Of a stretch of DNA of 64,000 bases, positions 25,160 to 35,801 are shown one piece after another. The DNA is from an uncultured Paracoccaceae bacterium. Lineage in GTDB: Bacteria > Pseudomonadota > Alphaproteobacteria > Rhodobacterales > Rhodobacteraceae. Location: assembly GCA_947496535.1 (NCBI GenBank), contig CANMDE010000001.1, forward strand, positions 372,001 through 436,000, written 5' to 3'. The notes under the pieces were generated by a model. The model saw nothing but the letters and a program-made list of their open reading frames with translations, had not been told where the DNA came from and did not search any database. Made by a program: the position numbers and the translations under genes. Position 1 is the first letter of the stretch. Each line of letters starts with the position of its first letter.

Positions 25160-25768
25160 ATGTCGCCGAATGGACCTTTGCGCGTTGGCATTGGTGGCCC
25201 GGTTGGGGCAGGTAAGACGACGCTGACAGCGGCGCTGGCTAAGGCGTTGAAAGATCAGATCAGCCTTGGTGTGATTACCAATGACATTTACACGCAAGAG
25301 GACGCAGAAGCGCTGATGCGGATGCAGATATTGCCTGCCGATCGCGTGATGGGCGTTGAAACGGGTGGTTGCCCGCACACCGCCATTCGTGAGGATGCTT
25401 CAATCAATCTGGCTGCTGTGGCCGAGATGCGCGAGCGTCATGCGGATTTGGAATTGCTGCTGATTGAAAGCGGAGGCGATAATCTGTCGGCGACGTTCAG
25501 CCCGGAACTGGCCGATGTGACGATCTATGTGATCGATGTGGCGGCCGGTGAGGAAATCCCACGTAAGGGTGGTCCGGCAATTACGCGGTCGGATATTCTG
25601 GTCATCAACAAGACCGATCTGGCCCCGCATGTGGGGGCATCGCTGGAAGTCATGGCGCGTGACGCGGCGCGAATGCGGGGTGATCTGCCTGTTGTGTTCG
25701 CCAGTCTGCGCCATGGGGAAGGCGTTGATGATGTGGCCGGGTTGATGCGGGAACTGGGTGGGCTTTAG
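25160..25768 (+). CDS. ureG: Urease accessory GTPase UreG
   Basis: UreG is the GTPase that drives nickel transfer to apourease. The 202-residue product has the P-loop [10 protein letters not shown] (residues 12-21), [13 protein letters not shown], the metal-binding [15 protein letters not shown] and [21 protein letters not shown], then VINKTDLAP. The ATG starts 1 nt after the DUF3995 gene. Its stop overlaps the stop of the convergent gene, so no terminator lies between them. Confidence 0.97.
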   Translation: MSPNGPLRVGIGGPVGAGKTTLTAALAKALKDQISLGVITNDIYTQEDAEALMRMQILPADRVMGVETGGCPHTAIREDASINLAAVAEMRERHADLELLLIESGGDNLSATFSPELADVTIYVIDVAAGEEIPRKGGPAITRSDILVINKTDLAPHVGASLEVMARDAARMRGDLPVVFASLRHGEGVDDVAGLMRELGGL

Positions 25769-26430
25769 AACGTCAGCCACAGGTCGAGTTTCAGGGTGCT
25801 TTCACTGTCGTCCGATAGGGCTTTGGTTGAACCAAGGCTGATCCGTGCGGTGTCGTTGACGTTGTAGATGATAGCGGGCTGGATTTTGGTATAGGTCGTG
25901 TCGTCCAGCCCCCGACCAATTTGCAACTGCACAAGTGATGTCCAGTCGTCTTTGAGGTTGCTCCCCCAGGTGAGATCGACCTTTGGGCGGAAGGTCGGGT
26001 CAGTGCTGCTGCGCGTGGCACTGGCATCAACGGCAAGCCATCCGTTGTCCAATCCGCGTCCCCATGACAGGCCGCCTTGGATCAGCGGGTCAATCAATGA
26101 CAGATCATCAACACGGCCCCCGAGTGCAAAGCTTGCTGCGAATTTGTCTCTTTGTGTGGGGTTGCCCAATGGGAAGCGGGCAAAGACGAAGCCGGTATGT
26201 TGGCTGCCGGGGTCGTCCCTGTGATAATCGAGCCCCACGGTCAGGCGGCCGGTCAGACCGTATTCGATGTAAACGCTGGGATCTTCGCTGGTGAGTGTCT
26301 TCGATCCGTCCGGCAACATCAAGCTGCTGCCGAATGATAGAAAAACCTGCCCCTTTTCGCGCGCCCATGCACCCGCCAGCGCTGGTTGCGCCACCGCCAA
26401 TCCCAAGAGCAGACCAAGAATTACCCGCAT
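25765..26430 (-). CDS. Exported outer-membrane-barrel-like protein
   Basis: The 221-residue product has a signal peptide ([22 protein letters not shown]). A series of amphipathic strand-like segments with alternating polarity follows ([49 protein letters not shown]) and it ends LKLDLWLTF with a C-terminal aromatic residue. This is what outer-membrane barrels look like; the family itself was not recognised. A perfect TTAA-N7-TTAAC site lies 44 bp upstream of the ATG, suggesting control by a CtrA-type regulator. It converges on ureG with 4 overlapping bases. Confidence 0.75.
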   Translation of the reverse strand: MRVILGLLLGLAVAQPALAGAWAREKGQVFLSFGSSLMLPDGSKTLTSEDPSVYIEYGLTGRLTVGLDYHRDDPGSQHTGFVFARFPLGNPTQRDKFAASFALGGRVDDLSLIDPLIQGGLSWGRGLDNGWLAVDASATRSSTDPTFRPKVDLTWGSNLKDDWTSLVQLQIGRGLDDTTYTKIQPAIIYNVNDTARISLGSTKALSDDSESTLKLDLWLTF

Positions 26431-26473
26431 CGTTACGACCCGTCATCCGACAGTCATGTGTTGCAGAATTTGG

Positions 26474-26489
26474 TTAACCGGTTGTTAAC
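26474..26489. promoter_or_regulatory. CtrA-type binding site
   Basis: TTAACCGGTTGTTAAC matches the full CtrA consensus TTAA-N7-TTAAC. It lies 44 bp before the minus-strand barrel-like gene and about 180 bp before the plus-strand gene at 26667. CtrA in this family controls motility and gene-transfer-agent genes; binding here is inferred from sequence only. Confidence 0.6.
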
Positions 26490-26666
26490 TTTGATTACGT
26501 GCCGAGGCATGTTCGTGAGGGATGAGAGGTGGGGTCGTAATATAAGCGTTCATTGGTTCAGGCTGCAGCGAATTATCAGGAAGAGTCCGAACTGCATAAT
26601 GCTGCAGATTGCACAAAGGTCTGCTAATGTTATTGGATAACGATTATACAAAACCTTTGGAACAAG

Positions 26667-27074
26667 ATGCCAACTTTTACACGCCTCAACGAAGACTGGA
26701 ATGCGGAACCAAACGCGCCACACCTCTCAGTCAAGCATAATGGCGAGACTCTTTTGGCCGTTATGAAACCAAATCCGTGGCTTTACCCAAAGTACGAAGG
26801 CATAGCCAAAATCATTGTTAGATTTGGTGGCTGTGCAATGTATCGAGTGACGCCCGTAAACGATCATGGCTGGTATTTGGGACAATGCCGCTTTAGCGGA
26901 ATTGCACCCTCATGGGGAGAATTCTACGAAGTTTCTGGCGATACTAGAGATGATGTTGATCCTACGCCTTGGGTCAAGTTGGAAGGCTATGGGGAACGAC
27001 ATTTTCAATTCTATCTGAGAGATGAAACTCTGGAGGTCAAAGCACGAGACTGGTCAATGCGACCCGAAAGCTGA
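26667..27074 (+). CDS. Hypothetical protein (135 aa)
   Basis: The 135-residue product MPTFTRLNEDWNAEPNAPHL has many aromatic residues (KPNPWLYPKYEGIAKIIVRFGG, NDHGWYLGQCRFSG, GERHFQFYLRDETLEVKARDW) and no signal peptide or membrane segment. The family was not recognised; the composition suggests a small immune- or antitoxin-like beta protein, but that is a guess. The region is lower in GC than its neighbours. A weak GGAA precedes the start. Confidence 0.6.
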   Translation: MPTFTRLNEDWNAEPNAPHLSVKHNGETLLAVMKPNPWLYPKYEGIAKIIVRFGGCAMYRVTPVNDHGWYLGQCRFSGIAPSWGEFYEVSGDTRDDVDPTPWVKLEGYGERHFQFYLRDETLEVKARDWSMRPES

Positions 27075-27290
27075 CCTCCGGGTCCGCCTGTTTAACGACC
27101 GCAAAGTCAGCTTCTTGCCCCTTCGTTGCGATTGCAAAGAAGGCAGGTGTATCAATTAGGTTGTCCGCACCGCCGGTAGTTTGAGCTTTCTGGCATATCA
27201 AGCACAGGTTTGATGGTTCACGAGCACATGAAGGTCGCGCTACGTGAAAGACGATTTGATTTTCGCCCCCCGCCCGTCGGCTGGTCAAAA

Positions 27291-27755
27291 CTACATGACC
27301 CGTAAACGAAGGGCATAGGCGGGGATCGCGCCCGCCTCACGTAGATAGTTCCGTAACTGTGTTGGCAGATGGGTGCCTTTCAACGATGGGCTTAGGATGG
27401 TTGCTTGCAGACCAAAATGCCGGGCGACCATGGCGGCGCGGGGGCCGTGATAGTGATCGGTGACGATAAGGACACGGTCGCCAGATAGCAGGTGCTTTGC
27501 GTTGCGGAGGTTTTCCAAAGTGTTCTTTGACTGATCCTCAAGAATGATTTGATCGTCATGCACGCCCTCGCTGATCAGCAGTTGGCGCATCACCTCTGCC
27601 TCGGTCGGGCCGTGCTGGCCTAGACCACCGCAAGGAATGACCTGCGGTGCGGCGCCATTGTGCCACAGCCGGGCGGCATGCAGGGTCCGGCGGCGCAAAG
27701 TGGGTGACGGACCATCGGCCCAAACCGCAGCGCCCAGAATGATAATTGCGTCCAT
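27291..27755 (-). CDS. YdcF/DUF218 family protein
   Basis: The 154-residue product fits the YdcF/DUF218 fold, thought to act in envelope metabolism and bind S-adenosylmethionine or a similar ligand in E. coli. Seen: MDAIIILGAAVWADGPSPTLRRRT, CGGLGQHGPTEAEVMRQLL with the GG-x5-SEA-like box, LEDQSKNTLENLRNAK and VTDHYHGPRAAMVAR. A GTG at 27776 extends the frame, but AAAGG lies before the ATG at 27755, which fits the family start. No signal peptide in this form. Confidence 0.82.
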   Translation of the reverse strand: MDAIIILGAAVWADGPSPTLRRRTLHAARLWHNGAAPQVIPCGGLGQHGPTEAEVMRQLLISEGVHDDQIILEDQSKNTLENLRNAKHLLSGDRVLIVTDHYHGPRAAMVARHFGLQATILSPSLKGTHLPTQLRNYLREAGAIPAYALRLRVM

Positions 27756-27969
27756 GGGACGAGTTAGCCTTTTCACCGGGGCGCTGCAAAGGGGTGTAAA
27801 ATCGTTGACTGGGAATATGGGGCCAGAGTGTTAACATTGACAAAACGCGCCGACCCTAGGCAGCGTGTTCTTGGATTCCGGGCCGATCTGCCGATGATAC
27901 GCACCGGAGGAGATCGCCCATCTGCCACGCGGCGACGCAAGACATAATAAATTCAGGGGGGGAACCGCC

Positions 27970-29919
<1,950 letters not shown>

Positions 29920-29940
29920 TCAGCGGCCGGTAACGGATTG

Positions 29941-29970
29941 GGCCGTGCAACGCTGTTGTGCGGCCTTTTT
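29941..29970 (+). terminator. Terminator after acs
   Basis: GGCCGTGCAAC and GTTGTGCGGCC form an 11-bp stem with two T-G or G-T pairs and a GCT loop, followed by TTTTT. It ends acs immediately before regulatory module B. Confidence 0.85.
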
Positions 29971-29973
29971 GCT

Positions 29974-30122
29974 GCGAATCGCGCGTTAATCTTTGAAATT
30001 ATTGACGAAATCGGGTGCTGGTTTTCGGTCGGACAAGTGTCGGCAAAACGTCGGGCACCGCCGGGCGGTTGGGGGTGGATTAACGCAACGCGCGGTGAAA
30101 GTGTGGAGGTTGTGTTAAGGAA
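29974..30122 (+). promoter_or_regulatory. Intergenic regulatory module B with 11-bp phased GTCGG repeats
   Basis: Second copy of the module at 5555-5708. GTCGG occurs at 30028, 30039 and 30050, again exactly 11 bp apart, followed by the identical TTAACGCAACGCGCGG box at 30080-30095. The spacing between the two blocks is 8 bp shorter than in module A. It fills the whole space between the acs terminator and the next gene, so it is probably the promoter or leader of that gene. Confidence 0.55.
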
Positions 30123-30132
30123 GACCAAAAAA

Positions 30133-32055
30133 GTGAAACGCATCGCGGCGATGACTTGGTGTGCCATGTGGGGCGCACCGTCTGCGGCCTTGGAGGTCGC
30201 CGACCTGTGTGACGGACGCTATGTCGGCGCTGCTGAGGTACTTGATGCGGCTTACACTAAATATGGCACGCTGTATTCGGGAGGCGATCATTGGCATAGG
30301 CGCGACAATGTTGGGGCGACCATTGATGTCTATCGTCTGCTTAACAACCAGACCGATCTGGGCTTTCGCGATGTCGATAGGATGCGCGTTGGTTGGCCTG
30401 ATGATCCCTTGCGTGAAGCTGAAAGCGAATTTGCAAATCATGACCGATTTGCTGGCTTGCTGCCCTTGGGAAATCCGAGCGGCGGGCTTTCGGAGGCCGA
30501 CAAGTATCTTGTCGCCACGCTGGGCGATCTGACCACGACGCTTGGACCTGCGCCCGGCTGGTGGATCACGCAACTCCAACGCAGTGATTTGTCCCCGGCT
30601 GAGAGGCGCACATCTGAGCTGGTTCAGCAATATCCTTTGGTCGAATGGTTGCAGTTCATACAGGCCGCGTCCAACGCCCCGTGGGCTTACAACTGGTATT
30701 TTGCGGATAGCCAACGGTCGGATTTTTCTGCGTATTCTGATCTGGCGAATGAAAGCCTAGCCAAATTCGACGATCATGGTGAGTTTGCGTGGTTAGCCGC
30801 GGCGGCGGTTCTTGCGCCAGGAGGCGAAGTGAATCTGCCGGACCTAAGCGATTTGCAGGTGGCTGTTGATGAATGTCTGGCCACACCTGCCGGATACGCT
30901 GCACATGCCGTCCTGCGTCTTGCCGCCTTGCGTCATGGCGCCGATATCTTCCAAGCGGATCGCGGTTATCTGCCGGACGCGATGTATCGCGTTGCGTTCC
31001 GTAACGAGGCCAGATTGCGGGTCCAGCGCGGGGATGGGCAAACGCTTGATGATCTGGTGCCGCTGGCGCCTGATGCGGAGAGCCTTTCATGGCTGAATGT
31101 GGCCCGGACCTATCATGCAGAAACCCTTGATGAGTTGATAGCAATTCATCGGGCGACGGCCTTGGATATTCGGTCAGTGCGCGCGCTGAATGTGTTGTCA
31201 GTGGCGCATCTTCTGCAATTCGCTGAAACGCTGGGCTACGATCCACAGGCGCAAGCACAGATGTATGGCACCGCTTTCGCGCGGCTGGTTGCTCTTGGTC
31301 GTCTGACTGAGGCTGAGGCTCTTGTTCCCCAGTTGCGCACTGCATTTCCGGATCAGGACGCGGCTTTGGAGCAGATCATGCAGCGATCGTGGCCGCTTGA
31401 TGTTCAGTTGGCACTGGTTGTGCTGGCGTTGCCGGATGGTTCAGTCTGGTTAACGCAGCTTTCCGAGTACCCCCCGCTTGGCGGTGATACTGATGCGTTG
31501 ATCCGCGGTCGAACGAAATATGGTATCAATTTGCCTTTGGAGATGCGGACCGCTGCTTTCCTTGATCGCGATCTGGAAGTTTGGTTGCAAGTACCGGGGC
31601 GTTGGGGTGCCTTTGCGGGGATGCGTGGGTACAGCGTGGGATCAATGGACCGCGCATATGATCGGGGCGTGCGCCCGGTGTGGTGGGGGCGCATTCCGGT
31701 GATAGTTCCCGACAGACCCCGGGCCGTGCTCGGGTTTTCGGGTTTGATAGCGTGGGACGAGATAACCTTGCTGGGGCCAGATCATGGGTTATCGCGGCGC
31801 GTTAGCCTTTCTTTATTGCGCTGGGCCGAGCAGAGCCCTGAAAACCGATTTTTGCGCAGTTTCGGGCCGGATGTGGAAATGGCCGATGGGTTGCGACGCG
31901 TTGTCTTGCTTGGTCAACAAAATGAATTGGGTACAATTGGTGGCGTGCCGGTCGCGCAGACTGCCTTTGAATTGCTGCACACTAAATTCGCGGGAAGTGA
32001 TGCGGCTGGCGCAACCGAATATTGGTATGATTGTTCGGCCCGTTGCGAGCGTTAA
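30133..32055 (+). CDS. Large exported protein of unknown function
   Basis: The 640-residue product has a signal peptide-like start (VKRIAAMTWCAMWGAPSAAL, cleavage likely near residue 19) and a long, mostly helical body with no domain I recognise. Pieces such as LSWLNVARTYHAETLDELIAI and GRLTEAEALVPQLRTAFPDQ resemble tetratricopeptide-like helical hairpins, without a clear repeat. The frame stays open far upstream through module B, but GTG at 30133 with AAGGA 11 nt before gives the signal peptide. The end has cysteines in YDCSARCER. It is probably periplasmic or on the envelope. Confidence 0.65.
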   Translation: MKRIAAMTWCAMWGAPSAALEVADLCDGRYVGAAEVLDAAYTKYGTLYSGGDHWHRRDNVGATIDVYRLLNNQTDLGFRDVDRMRVGWPDDPLREAESEFANHDRFAGLLPLGNPSGGLSEADKYLVATLGDLTTTLGPAPGWWITQLQRSDLSPAERRTSELVQQYPLVEWLQFIQAASNAPWAYNWYFADSQRSDFSAYSDLANESLAKFDDHGEFAWLAAAAVLAPGGEVNLPDLSDLQVAVDECLATPAGYAAHAVLRLAALRHGADIFQADRGYLPDAMYRVAFRNEARLRVQRGDGQTLDDLVPLAPDAESLSWLNVARTYHAETLDELIAIHRATALDIRSVRALNVLSVAHLLQFAETLGYDPQAQAQMYGTAFARLVALGRLTEAEALVPQLRTAFPDQDAALEQIMQRSWPLDVQLALVVLALPDGSVWLTQLSEYPPLGGDTDALIRGRTKYGINLPLEMRTAAFLDRDLEVWLQVPGRWGAFAGMRGYSVGSMDRAYDRGVRPVWWGRIPVIVPDRPRAVLGFSGLIAWDEITLLGPDHGLSRRVSLSLLRWAEQSPENRFLRSFGPDVEMADGLRRVVLLGQQNELGTIGGVPVAQTAFELLHTKFAGSDAAGATEYWYDCSARCER

Positions 32056-32132
32056 GTCAATATCAGCATATCGCTGATTTGACGCAGAGAAAGACACTGG
32101 CGCGGTACAGGCGCCGCTATTATACCGATCTC

Positions 32133-32501
32133 ATGATGCGTCGCTTACATGTTCCCTTTGCCAAGCTTTTGGTTGTCGTTGCGCTTTTTGTCGCGATGGC
32201 GGGGACTGGGTTTGCGCATCGGTTTGCTGCCGAGGATATGACACCTCAACTGCGCGCCTATCTGGAGGCGGGGGGATCGCTGAGTGATCTTTGCATTGAT
32301 CACGATATGCCTTCGCATGAGGCATCCACGTCTTGTGATGCCTGCCGGTTGGTGCACAGTGTTGCGCTGCCGTGTGCTCCGTTAGTGGCCCCGGATCGTG
32401 TCCGTATCGTTCTTGAGGCGCTGGTCATTCCTCCGGGTGATCTGTTCGTGGATGCCCGCTTTGTTCCCTATCGTGCTGCCCGTGCTCCGCCACTGGGCTG
32501 A
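32133..32501 (+). CDS. DUF2946-like exported Cys-rich protein
   Basis: The 122-residue product has a signal peptide or anchor (MMRRLHVPFAKLLVVVALFV) and an exported part with SDLCIDHDMPSHEASTSCDACRLVHSVALPC, a CxxC pair and nearby histidines that could bind metal. This resembles DUF2946, often found with copper genes. The frame is open upstream, but ATGATG at 32133-32138 fits the signal sequence. It precedes the PCu(A)C gene by 70 nt. Confidence 0.65.
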   Translation: MMRRLHVPFAKLLVVVALFVAMAGTGFAHRFAAEDMTPQLRAYLEAGGSLSDLCIDHDMPSHEASTSCDACRLVHSVALPCAPLVAPDRVRIVLEALVIPPGDLFVDARFVPYRAARAPPLG

Positions 32502-32571
32502 CCTTTCGTCTGATATCTGAAGGTTAACGCAAAGCGGCCTGTGGGACAGTGCCGTCTAGGGGAATAAATCC

Positions 32572-33057
32572 ATGAAAATTTTCACAATCGCGGCTCTGGC
32601 CGCAACATTCATTGCGACCCAATCCGTAGCAGAGGCGCATGAATTCAAAGCTGGCGATCTGGTGATTGATCACCCGATGGCCTTTGAGACTGCAAAGACA
32701 GCGATGAGCGGTGGCGGCTTTTTCAGCGTTACCAACAATGGCACCGAGACAGACCGTTTGATCGGCGTTGAGGCCGATTTTCCACGGGTTGAGGTTCACG
32801 ATACCGAAATGACAGACGGCGTGGCCCGCATGTTCCATGTGGAAGGTATCGATATTCCAGCGGGTGAGACGATCACGCTCGCCCCCGGTGGGATGCATGT
32901 CATGTTCATGGGGCTGAATGGTGATCCGCTAGAAGTCGGTGAGGAGATCCCGGCCAAGCTGCTGTTTGAAAAGGCTGGCGAGGTTGAAGTTGTCTTCAAC
33001 GTTGAGGCCCGCAGTGACGAGGGCATGGATCACAGCGCCCACGGCGCGACCAACTAG
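32572..33057 (+). CDS. Periplasmic copper chaperone PCu(A)C
   Basis: The 161-residue product has a signal peptide (about 22 residues, ending EAHEF) and the complete copper motif H-x10-M-x21-H-x-M: H76, M87, H109 and M111. A C-terminal MDHSAHGATN tail may add metal affinity. PCu(A)C carries Cu(I) to the CuA site of cytochrome oxidase. The ribosome site AGGGGAA is good. The PepSY gene follows 11 nt downstream, so the two are likely one operon. Confidence 0.92.
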   Translation: MKIFTIAALAATFIATQSVAEAHEFKAGDLVIDHPMAFETAKTAMSGGGFFSVTNNGTETDRLIGVEADFPRVEVHDTEMTDGVARMFHVEGIDIPAGETITLAPGGMHVMFMGLNGDPLEVGEEIPAKLLFEKAGEVEVVFNVEARSDEGMDHSAHGATN

Positions 33058-33068
33058 GGGCAGCGCAC

Positions 33069-34472
33069 ATGGTTTCGATTGATCCTACGCAGGTGACTGA
33101 GACATCAGACACCGGCGCAAGCAAGCTATACCGCGCCGCTTGGCGATGGCACTTTTATGCGGGTCTGTATGTGATCCCGTTTCTTGTCATGCTGGCAGTG
33201 ACTGGCCTGACGATGCTTTGGATTTCGGTTCTGGCAGGCCGCGATGGTGAATGGATCGCGGTTGAACCGGTGGGCGAGGTGCAGGCTGTTTCGACGCTGT
33301 CTGATGCCGCAGCGGTGGCTGTCCCAGATGGCACCGTGGTTCAGTACATCGCCCCGCGTGCTGATGATTTGGCCGCGATTTTTCGTGTCGATGTCGCCGA
33401 TGATGCCATCATGGTGGCCGTGAACCCTTACACTGCTGAAGTGCTGGCCGAACTGCCCCGCAGGGCAGGGTGGTATGACACGATGAATGACGTGCATGGC
33501 ACCTTTCTGATCGGTGTCACCGGCGATCGGATGATCGAGATTGCGGCCTCGCTGACCATGGTGTTGATAGCGACGGGGCTTTATCTGTGGTGGCCCCGTA
33601 GCGGGCAGGGTTGGCGGGTTTTCGTGCCTAATCTTGCGGCGCGTGGCCGGTCGCTTTGGAAATCCTTGCATGCGACGATTGGTGCCTGGATTTCGGTTTT
33701 GCTGGTTCTATTCTTGGTGTCCGGTTTGTCATGGGCGGGCATCTGGGGCGATAAATTCGTGCAGGCCTGGAACACTTTTCCGGCAGAGAAATGGGATGCC
33801 CCACTGTCAGACGTGACCCATGCCAGCATGAATACGGGTGCCAGTGAAGAAGTCCCGTGGGCTTTGGAGCAGACACCGATGCCTGCATCCGGTTCCGACA
33901 AGGGGGCCACCGGCTTGGCCGAAGGCACGCCCGTTGATCTGGACAACGTTGCGGCCTTTGCAGGCGAAATCGGGTTTGATGGCCGCTTTCAACTTAACCT
34001 GCCATCGGGTGAGGACGGTGTCTGGACGATCTCTCGGGATTCAATGAGCAACGATAGCGCTGATCCAACGTCTGACCGGACCGTTCACATTGACCAATAC
34101 ACGGGTCGTATCCTGGCTGATGTGCAGTTCGCCGATTATTCTGTTTATGCCAAGGGCATGGCGGTGGGCATTGCGCTGCACGAAGGCGACATGGGCGTCT
34201 GGAACATCATCGTGAATACGGTGTTCTGCCTTTCGGTTATTTTCGTCAGCATCAGCGGTGTTGTGATGTGGTGGATGCGTCGTCCTGCCAAGGCGGGTCG
34301 TTTGGCTGCCCCGCCGATGCCTGCGGATATGCCATTATGGCAAGGGGCTGTGTTGGTTGGTTTGGGCGTTTCGTTGGCCTTTCCGTTGGCAGGTCTGACG
34401 TTATTGGCTGTTCTGGCGGTTGATACGTTGATCCTGTCGCGCATTCCCGCGTTGCGTCGCGTCTTTTCCTGA
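33069..34472 (+). CDS. PepSY-domain membrane protein (PiuB-like)
   Basis: The 467-residue inner-membrane protein has the PepSY_TM layout: AWRWHFYAGLYVIPFLVMLAVTGLTML at the N-terminus, a first PepSY domain with VNPYTAEVLAEL, then DVHGTFLIGVTGDRMIEIAASL and LYLWWPR, a large periplasmic stretch, a second PepSY piece VHIDQYTGRILADV and a C-terminal group of helices. Relatives reduce or process iron or copper compounds at the membrane. It forms a unit with PCu(A)C upstream. Confidence 0.85.
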   Translation: MVSIDPTQVTETSDTGASKLYRAAWRWHFYAGLYVIPFLVMLAVTGLTMLWISVLAGRDGEWIAVEPVGEVQAVSTLSDAAAVAVPDGTVVQYIAPRADDLAAIFRVDVADDAIMVAVNPYTAEVLAELPRRAGWYDTMNDVHGTFLIGVTGDRMIEIAASLTMVLIATGLYLWWPRSGQGWRVFVPNLAARGRSLWKSLHATIGAWISVLLVLFLVSGLSWAGIWGDKFVQAWNTFPAEKWDAPLSDVTHASMNTGASEEVPWALEQTPMPASGSDKGATGLAEGTPVDLDNVAAFAGEIGFDGRFQLNLPSGEDGVWTISRDSMSNDSADPTSDRTVHIDQYTGRILADVQFADYSVYAKGMAVGIALHEGDMGVWNIIVNTVFCLSVIFVSISGVVMWWMRRPAKAGRLAAPPMPADMPLWQGAVLVGLGVSLAFPLAGLTLLAVLAVDTLILSRIPALRRVFS

Positions 34473-34649
34473 TATCTGCATTGCGCTGGCCCTTATGGGG
34501 CTGGCGCAACGTCTTTTGCATCATTTGGCCGTGCGCATCACGAATATGTGGGTGCGGGTTTGTCTGAAACCCGATTTACTCTATAATTCAACGCAAGAAC
34601 CTGCGTCTGAAGATGCGTTTACCACTGACCCCTGACAGGAGAGATTGAG

Positions 34650-35147
34650 ATGAAAGCCCCCGCCTACAACCGTCGTTCCTTGTTGATTGGTGCAGGATTG
34701 GCCAGTGCCGCCTTGGTTCAAGGTCCGTTCAACATGTTCGCCCCCGCGCAGGCGCAGGGCGCATTTGCGCCCACGCAAACCATGCGTGGCGGGAGCAACA
34801 ACTATAGCCCCAATGCGCCGTTGGTTGAGAGTCTGGGCAGCGGGTTTTTGATGCACGGCACGGTGTTGGAGGCGGGCACAGGCGCGCCATTGGAAGGTGT
34901 GCGTATTCAGATTTGGGCTGCGACGCTTCTTGGCGGTGAGCGTGAGCCTCGAAACCATGGCAGCGTTTTGACCGCTGCCGATGGAACCTATCAGCTTGAG
35001 ATGGAGCAGGTTGTTCCGAACTTCGGGCAGCCGCATGGGCATCTGGCTTATGATGATGCAGATTTCCAGACAGTGTTCCTGCGTCCGGTGATGCCAAGTG
35101 CCAGCGATACCAGCCTACAGGCCGATTTCATCCTCGCCCGGGCATAA
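34650..35147 (+). CDS. Exported intradiol-dioxygenase-like protein
   Basis: The 165-residue product begins with a Tat-type signal (RRSLLIGAGLASAALVQ) and has a transthyretin-like core similar to protocatechuate dioxygenases: LMHGTVLEAGTGAPLEGVRIQIW, then TAADGTYQLEMEQV and GQPHGHLAYDD. PHGH matches the two-histidine iron pair; the matching tyrosines are not obvious, so activity is doubtful. It lies between the PepSY and ferric-reductase-like genes. Such exported proteins recur beside iron-reductase genes in this family, but the function is not known. Confidence 0.7.
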   Translation: MKAPAYNRRSLLIGAGLASAALVQGPFNMFAPAQAQGAFAPTQTMRGGSNNYSPNAPLVESLGSGFLMHGTVLEAGTGAPLEGVRIQIWAATLLGGEREPRNHGSVLTAADGTYQLEMEQVVPNFGQPHGHLAYDDADFQTVFLRPVMPSASDTSLQADFILARA

Positions 35148-35153
35148 TCAGAT

Positions 35154-35759
35154 TTGTCCCGCGTGTTTGCCCTGCTGATCTGGGCCGGGTTGGCCTTTAT
35201 CCTTGTCGGCCCGGTGCTCATCGCGGCGGGTAGTCCGTATCTGGCGGGGCGTGACGCCATCTATATCATCGCCAGCATGGCCGGGATTGTCGGGCTTTGT
35301 TTGCTTTTGGTGCAACCATTGCTGGCTGGTGGGTATCTGCCGGGGTTGCGTTTTGTGCAGGGACGCCGTTTGCATCAGTGGCTTGGTCTGGGGATTGTGG
35401 TTGCCGTTGGGCTGCATATCGGTGGCCTTTATCTGACCAGCCCGATGGATGCGATGGACGCGCTGCTGCTGGTCTCACCCACCCCGTTTTCCGTCTACGG
35501 CGTAATGGCGATGTGGGCGGTGATTTTGACGGCGCTGCTGGCTCTTTTCCGAAAACGGATGCGGGTTTCCGTTTGGCGCGTGATCCATAATGCCCTTGTA
35601 ACTGTGGTGGTTGTGGCCACCGTTGTTCATGCGCTGATGATTGAGGGGACGATGGGCTGGGCGTCCAAGGTGGTGTTATGCGCGTTGGCATTGGCTGCGA
35701 CCGCTGTTGTGACGGTTCATCTGCGGGTGATCAAACCGTGGATCAGGTCGCGGGTCTGA
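35154..35759 (+). CDS. Ferric-reductase-like transmembrane protein
   Basis: The 201-residue product has about six transmembrane helices and the heme-type histidines of ferric-reductase/YedZ proteins: RRLHQWLGLGIVVAVGLHIGGLYL and VWRVIHNALVTVVVVATVVHAL. It likely moves electrons across the membrane via hemes. The start is TTG at 35154 (a GTG lies 9 nt further). It is 6 nt behind the dioxygenase-like gene, so both are probably co-transcribed. Confidence 0.78.
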   Translation: MSRVFALLIWAGLAFILVGPVLIAAGSPYLAGRDAIYIIASMAGIVGLCLLLVQPLLAGGYLPGLRFVQGRRLHQWLGLGIVVAVGLHIGGLYLTSPMDAMDALLLVSPTPFSVYGVMAMWAVILTALLALFRKRMRVSVWRVIHNALVTVVVVATVVHALMIEGTMGWASKVVLCALALAATAVVTVHLRVIKPWIRSRV

Positions 35760-35767
35760 AAAGGGTT

Positions 35768-35794
35768 GGGCGGGCCGTCTTTGACGTCCCGCCC
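35768..35794. terminator. Hairpin between convergent genes
   Basis: GGGCGGGCCGTC and GACGTCCCGCCC make a 12-bp stem with one mismatch and a TTT loop. On the minus strand a T-rich CCCTTTTC follows, so it suits the minus-strand gene ending at 35802 less well than the plus-strand gene in position, but could serve both. Confidence 0.5.
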
Positions 35795-35801
35795 ATCGTC
35801 C

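Noticed and set aside
27037..27288. Minus-strand frame of 83 codons with coding-like text, TTG start
   Set aside because: No ribosome site, no family match, and its tail overlaps the end of the better-supported gene at 26667-27074.
32524..32540. TTAACGCAAAGCGG, similar to the box of modules A and B, before the PCu(A)C gene
   Set aside because: Only the first nine bases match exactly and no GTCGG repeats lie upstream, so it is not counted as a third module.
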